Shown piece after piece: positions 4,239 to 7,908 of a DNA stretch of 7,908 bases. The notes beneath the pieces are model-generated. The model was not told where the DNA came from, searched no databases, and was given only the letters and a program-made list of their open reading frames with translations. The position numbers were made by a program, and so were the translations under genes. Positions within the stretch are counted from its first letter, which is position 1, and each line of letters starts with the position of its first letter. This stretch comes from Patescibacteria group bacterium. Its GTDB lineage: Bacteria > Patescibacteriota > Gracilibacteria > UM-FILTER-43-11. Location of the stretch: assembly GCA_018814945.1 (NCBI GenBank), contig JAHIYT010000037.1:1-7908 (forward strand). Direction: 5' to 3'.

Positions 4239-6539
4239 ATGAGAAAAGCTCGATATTCACACGTTACAACTACGGGAAGAACCGGGTATAGCCATTCAGC
4301 TAGAATCGTTAGCCTTACTATTTTTGCAGCGATTTTATTCGTATTTATTATTGGTAGACTTTTCCAATTACAGATTCTCAAACACAATGAATATAGCTCT
4401 ATAGCAGAAGAACAGCATTTTGGAGCGATCGACCTACCTGCTCGTCGTGGTGAGATTCTGGTACAAGACACACATTCTGGTGAATTTAGTAAGCTAGCTA
4501 CAAATACAACGTTAGATCTGCTTTATGTAGACCCGCTTGTAGCTGAAGATAAGAATTTAATTGCTAAGTCGCTTGCACCATTGCTTTTTACCGAAACGGA
4601 ATATGAACAGTGTGTGGAAATGCCGGAAGAATGTATTTACGAGGTAATTCAAGATGAACCTCTGGAAACATTTTTAACAACAGAACCTGTGTGGGACTTG
4701 GGGTTGGAGAAAGAAATTGAAGTTGAAACTAATAACGGGAAAGAAAATTTTAAGAGTTATTATGAATTAACCAAAGAAGTTGAAGACAACATTTTTAGGA
4801 AAATTTCTAAACTTGAGATAGATTTTGTAATTTTAAGACGAGATGCAGACGAGGATTTGATGGCTAATGTTATTAATGCGCGTTTGCCCGGTATTTTTGT
4901 TGATACAGAGCGTTTTATGATCTATGGAGATCCTACATTAATCCCAGAAAATCAACTGAATTCAGTGGCAAAGGCTCTTGCAAATCATTTGGATGAATCG
5001 GTATCAACATTGGAAAGCAGGTTAACCAGAAGAAAGGTTAGGTATGTATTCCTTAAAAATAAACTAGATCCTGACGTTTCCAGGCAGATAAAAGAAATAG
5101 ACTTGAAAGGTGTGGTTTTACTTCAGGAACACTGGAGGTACTACCCTGAAAGTGATTTGGGATCACATTTAATTGGATTCTTAAGTCGGGACAATGTCGG
5201 ACAATATGGAATTGAAGGGTATTTTAATGTGGAACTAGAAGGTAAAAAAGGTAAGATCTATGCGGAAAGTGATCCTTTTGGACGCCAAATTACTGTGGGT
5301 GAAAGTAAAATCGTAAATGCTATCGATGGAGACACTATAGTTCTTACAATAGATAGAATTGTACAAAAGGAAGTTGAAAATATTTTGGCTGAATCCGTTG
5401 AAAAGTTCAGAGCAGATAGTGGTCAGGTAATAATTATGAATCCATTTACAGGTGCGATCATCGCAATGGCCAATTATCCGACATTTGACTCTAATCACTT
5501 CTCAGATGCCTACATACTTCGTGAAGTTGAAAAAGATGAAGAAATCTATGACACGGTAGAAATTTTTACGCGTGATGAGAAAGGTGCATATATGCCAGCG
5601 AGTACAGAAGATGTGGAGAATGAGGAGGTTACGAAATATGTTTATGAAAACAAATTCGGTTCAGGAGTATTTAAAAATAAAACCGTATCCGAATTCTATG
5701 AACCTGGTTCGGTTTTCAAGCCTATTGTGATGTCTATTGCAATTGATTCCAAGGAAGTAGAGCCTCAAACCAAATTTGATGATGATGGACCCTTGCAGAT
5801 TGATGAATTTGAAATTAAGAACTCTGACGGACAATATCATGGGCAAACAACTATGACTGAAGTTCTCGAACTTTCCTTAAACACTGGCATGTCCCATGTT
5901 GCCCAACTCCTTGGTAAACAACTTATGTACAAATACATAAAAGATTATGGTTTTGGTGAATATACAAATATCAGGCTAGAAGGTGAAACCAAGGGGGAAG
6001 TTGATTACTACAAGAGGTGGTCTAAGGCTCAGCTCCTTACTACATCATTCGGGCAAGGTATCATTGTGACACCTCTCCAGATGGTTACCGCATGGGCTGC
6101 AATAGCAAATGGAGGTAAATTGATACAACCATATATTGTAGATAGCATTATCAAAGATAATGAAGTTATAAAAACTGAACCACAAGTAATTCATCGCGTC
6201 ATTACCGAAGAAACATCCAGTATTATGACCTCAATGTTAATAAGCGTTGTACGTCGTGGTCATGGTCGCCCTGCTGATATTCCTGGTTATTTGATTGCCG
6301 GTAAAACGGGTACTTCTCAAATAGCGGGTAAGTATGGTGAATATGAAACCGGTGAAGGCGCTACTATTACATCATTCGCAGGGTACTTCCCTGCCCTGCA
6401 GCCACAATTCGTGATGTTGGTTAAATTTGATAGGCCTCGTATTGGTGAAAACACATGGGGTTCTACGACAGCGGCACCAACTTTTAGAAGAATCACGGAA
6501 TTCCTGATTGATTATTATAATATTCAAGCGAATTCTTAG
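4239..6539 (+). CDS. Class B penicillin-binding protein (FtsI/PBP2-like D,D-transpeptidase)
   Basis: This membrane-anchored enzyme cross-links peptidoglycan stem peptides outside the cell. A basic, probably cytoplasmic N terminus is followed by one transmembrane helix (about residues 22-44). The pedestal domain starts with IDLPARRGEI (64-73), the usual motif after the anchor. The transpeptidase domain (about 360-766) has all three active-site motifs: SVFK with nucleophile Ser491 and Lys494, SLN (546-548), and KTGT (689-692). At 766 residues it is well above the roughly 580-700 typical of the class. Extra sequence lies in the pedestal (about 105-195, acidic, with a possible disulfide pair Cys125/Cys132) and just before the nucleophile (about 420-485, acidic). 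No PASTA domain is present. FtsI and PBP2 cannot be told apart securely here; TSFGQGIIVTPLQM (602-615) favours FtsI. No Shine-Dalgarno sequence is seen. The stop is TAG and the transporter follows 39 bases later. Confidence 0.93.
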   Translation: MRKARYSHVTTTGRTGYSHSARIVSLTIFAAILFVFIIGRLFQLQILKHNEYSSIAEEQHFGAIDLPARRGEILVQDTHSGEFSKLATNTTLDLLYVDPLVAEDKNLIAKSLAPLLFTETEYEQCVEMPEECIYEVIQDEPLETFLTTEPVWDLGLEKEIEVETNNGKENFKSYYELTKEVEDNIFRKISKLEIDFVILRRDADEDLMANVINARLPGIFVDTERFMIYGDPTLIPENQLNSVAKALANHLDESVSTLESRLTRRKVRYVFLKNKLDPDVSRQIKEIDLKGVVLLQEHWRYYPESDLGSHLIGFLSRDNVGQYGIEGYFNVELEGKKGKIYAESDPFGRQITVGESKIVNAIDGDTIVLTIDRIVQKEVENILAESVEKFRADSGQVIIMNPFTGAIIAMANYPTFDSNHFSDAYILREVEKDEEIYDTVEIFTRDEKGAYMPASTEDVENEEVTKYVYENKFGSGVFKNKTVSEFYEPGSVFKPIVMSIAIDSKEVEPQTKFDDDGPLQIDEFEIKNSDGQYHGQTTMTEVLELSLNTGMSHVAQLLGKQLMYKYIKDYGFGEYTNIRLEGETKGEVDYYKRWSKAQLLTTSFGQGIIVTPLQMVTAWAAIANGGKLIQPYIVDSIIKDNEVIKTEPQVIHRVITEETSSIMTSMLISVVRRGHGRPADIPGYLIAGKTGTSQIAGKYGEYETGEGATITSFAGYFPALQPQFVMLVKFDRPRIGENTWGSTTAAPTFRRITEFLIDYYNIQANS

Positions 6540-6550
6540 TTATTCTGAAA

Positions 6551-6566
6551 AATATCTTAATATCTT
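6551..6566. repeat. Perfect 8-bp tandem duplication before the transporter gene
   Basis: AATATCTT occurs twice head to tail in the 39-base gap between the penicillin-binding protein and transporter genes. It takes the place where a ribosome binding site would lie, 12 bases before the ATG, and has no Shine-Dalgarno character. It probably arose by replication slippage. Confidence 0.6.
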
Positions 6567-6578
6567 ATTCGAATTATA

Positions 6579-7391
6579 ATGATAGATTGGTTTACCAAGA
6601 TTAGCCCTATATTTCAGGTGCTTATTGCAACGTTATATACATGGGGCTTAACTGCTCTCGGTGCGGGTTTAGTTTTCTTCTTTAAACAAATCAACCGAAA
6701 AGTCCTTGATGGTATGTTGGGGCTTGCAGCCGGGATAATGATCGCGGCAAGTTTCTGGTCATTACTCGCTCCAGCTATAGAACTTGCAGGTGAAACAACC
6801 GCGCAACCCTGGATACCTGTTACAATAGGATTTTTGCTTGGTGCTCTTTTTCTATGGGGCCTAAACAAACTCATTCCACACTTACATCTATGGCTTCCTG
6901 TTAGTAAGGCAGAAGGTCCAAAGACAAGTTGGCATAGATCAATTTTGCTGGTTTTGGCGATTACTATACATAATGTACCGGAGGGACTTGCTATTGGTAT
7001 AGCATTCGGTGCAGTTGCAGTAGGTATACCTTCGGCAACCCTTGGTGGTGCCATAGCACTTGCTATAGGAATCGGTATTCAAAATTTTCCGGAGGGAACA
7101 GCTGTTTCGGTTCCACTAAGAAGAGAGGGGCTATCTAGAGCTAAGAGCTTTTGGTATGGGCAGTTATCGGGAATAGTTGAACCGATATCAGGGCTTATTG
7201 GCTTTTTCGCAATAATTTTTATGAGACCTATTCTGCCATATGCACTCGCCTTTGCTGCCGGCGCTATGATCTTTGTAGTTGTAGAAGAGCTAATTCCCGA
7301 ATCTCAATATGCTAAAAATACTGACCTTGCTACCTTAGGAGCTATATTTGGATTTGCCTTAATGATGGCTTTAGATGTGTCTTTGGGGTAG
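6579..7391 (+). CDS. ZIP-family divalent metal transporter, GufA type
   Basis: This polytopic plasma-membrane protein of 270 residues probably imports zinc or another divalent metal. About eight hydrophobic segments can be followed. The two metal-site helices are clear: HNVPEGLAIG (131-140) in transmembrane helix 4 and QNFPEGTAVSVP (168-179) in helix 5. Both carry the PEG signature of ZupT/GufA-type ZIP proteins. Glutamine instead of histidine at the start of the second motif is usual for the GufA branch, as I recall it. EPISG (201-205) and a late helix with paired acidic residues (VVEELIPES, 234-242) also fit. The loop between helices 3 and 4 has a few histidines (His101, His103) but no long histidine-rich metal sensor. 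Metal specificity cannot be read from the sequence. The ATG is preceded by A/T-rich sequence without a Shine-Dalgarno. The gene may be co-transcribed with the penicillin-binding protein gene and ends in TAG. Confidence 0.93.
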   Translation: MIDWFTKISPIFQVLIATLYTWGLTALGAGLVFFFKQINRKVLDGMLGLAAGIMIAASFWSLLAPAIELAGETTAQPWIPVTIGFLLGALFLWGLNKLIPHLHLWLPVSKAEGPKTSWHRSILLVLAITIHNVPEGLAIGIAFGAVAVGIPSATLGGAIALAIGIGIQNFPEGTAVSVPLRREGLSRAKSFWYGQLSGIVEPISGLIGFFAIIFMRPILPYALAFAAGAMIFVVVEELIPESQYAKNTDLATLGAIFGFALMMALDVSLG

Positions 7392-7398
7392 AAACTAC
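7388..7398. repeat. Palindrome joining two convergent stop codons
   Basis: GTAG-AAA-CTAC is a perfect 4-bp stem with a 3-base loop. Its arms contain the TAG stop of the transporter on the plus strand and the TAG stop of the SLH protein on the minus strand. The stem is too short to be a good terminator, and no U-tract follows on either strand. Confidence 0.4.
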
Positions 7399-7908
7399 AA
7401 GAGGCTGGATCTATAAAGCAGTCTAATTACATCCATGCGGGTCATTGCTTGGGCTGGATTTAAGTTGCCGTTATTATCGAGCAGGTCGTTAAAAAAGGCG
7501 TAGTTTGCATAAGCAATGAACCACTGTGTATCCGGTGTTACGGTAACGTCGTGCCAAAGGGTATAATTAGTTGGCACAGTTGAATAATCCGCGCCCGAAG
7601 CTTCCAAGAAAATACGGATAAGCTCAACACGATTAATAGTATTTGCAGGACGAAAATATCCATCCGGATAACCACCGACGATTTCGTTGTTCAATGCACG
7701 GTAAACATAAGTACTAAACCACTCCCCCTCCAGTGGAACATCCGGGAAGACTGTGTTTGAAGTAGTTCCTTCTCCTATACCAAATGCTTCCAGCATTACT
7801 TTTGTTACTTCTGCCCGGTTTATCTCACGGTCTAATTCTAAATTACCCTCAGCAGTACCACTGAATATTCCATTGGTCTGTACGTATTCAATTGCTGTAC
7901 ATTCTTCC
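7395..7908 (-). CDS. SLH-domain surface protein, C-terminal part, cut by the right edge
   Basis: The open frame runs from the TAG stop at 7395-7397 to the window edge without a stop, so at least 170 residues are present and the true start lies outside. The internal ATG at 7794-7796 is not the start: the 37 codons before it continue the domain (AIEYVQTNGIFSG, then INRAEVTKVMLEAFGI). The visible part consists of three S-layer homology repeats: one ending in NRAE; a second from VFPDVPLEGEWFSTYVYRA through EIVGGYPDGYFRPA to NRVE; and a third from WHDVTVTPDTQWFIAYANYA to TRMD. The protein ends six residues after the last motif helix. In other bacteria SLH repeats hold secreted proteins on cell-wall polysaccharide. 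C-terminal SLH repeats are common on large Candidate Phyla Radiation surface proteins. The upstream functional domain is not visible. The frame converges on the transporter gene. Confidence 0.9.
   Translation of the reverse strand, partial: EECTAIEYVQTNGIFSGTAEGNLELDREINRAEVTKVMLEAFGIGEGTTSNTVFPDVPLEGEWFSTYVYRALNNEIVGGYPDGYFRPANTINRVELIRIFLEASGADYSTVPTNYTLWHDVTVTPDTQWFIAYANYAFFNDLLDNNGNLNPAQAMTRMDVIRLLYRSSLL

Noticed and set aside
4211..4471. Minus-strand open frame of 86 codons over the start of the penicillin-binding protein
   Set aside because: It overlaps the well-supported anchor and pedestal coding sequence and has no homologous features.
5235..5846. Two minus-strand open frames (5235-5498 and 5661-5846)
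   Set aside because: Both are antisense to the penicillin-binding protein coding region and have no features of real proteins.
6614..7054. Minus-strand open frame of 146 codons
   Set aside because: It is the complement of the ZIP transporter gene; its alanine-, proline- and isoleucine-rich product mirrors codons for small hydrophobic residues.
143..7908. Possible use of UGA as glycine (Gracilibacteria-type code)
   Set aside because: The recognisable genes are full length in the standard code, with no in-frame TGA, so there is no direct sign of recoding here.

Overview
The window looks like chromosomal DNA from an AT-rich bacterium with a compact genome, most probably a member of the Candidate Phyla Radiation (Patescibacteria), with Peregrinibacteria or Gracilibacteria-like lineages the best guess. 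The clues are the C-terminal SLH repeats, an oversized penicillin-binding protein with acidic inserts, very short leaders without clear Shine-Dalgarno sequences, and the absence of UGA stop codons. This placement is an inference from gene style, not from a marker tree.

Layout. Positions 1-4065 are all on the minus strand. In transcription order they hold a SLOG/LOG-fold protein, then secE, nusG, an unrecognised membrane-anchored protein, rplK (L11), rplA (L1), dut (dUTPase) and the first codons of a possible further gene cut by the window edge. This is the classic secE-nusG-rplK-rplA cluster, but with a foreign gene between nusG and rplK and with dut where rplJ-rplL would usually follow. A divergent spacer (4066-4238) separates it from two plus-strand genes: a class B penicillin-binding protein (4239-6539) and a GufA-type ZIP metal transporter (6579-7391). 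The transporter converges, with only 3 bases between stop codons, on a minus-strand SLH-domain protein that runs off the right edge.

How the genes work together. SecE is a subunit of the Sec translocon. NusG is a transcription elongation factor that couples RNA polymerase to the ribosome. L11 and L1 form the two mobile stalk regions of the large ribosomal subunit. Directly upstream of rplA is an RNA hairpin that closely mimics the L1-binding site of 23S rRNA. It sits where bound L1 would block ribosome entry, so L1 probably represses its own synthesis here. The penicillin-binding protein and SLH protein belong to cell-envelope construction.

The most distinctive signals are that L1 operator, the extra gene inside the nusG-rplK cluster, the large inserts in the penicillin-binding protein, and the spacers. 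Most spacers of any size contain short-period degenerate tandem repeats, each with its own unit (12, 7 or 6 bp), and several fold back into imperfect palindromes. No stretch over 300 bases lacks a gene. No tRNA, rRNA, CRISPR array, insertion sequence or attachment site was seen.
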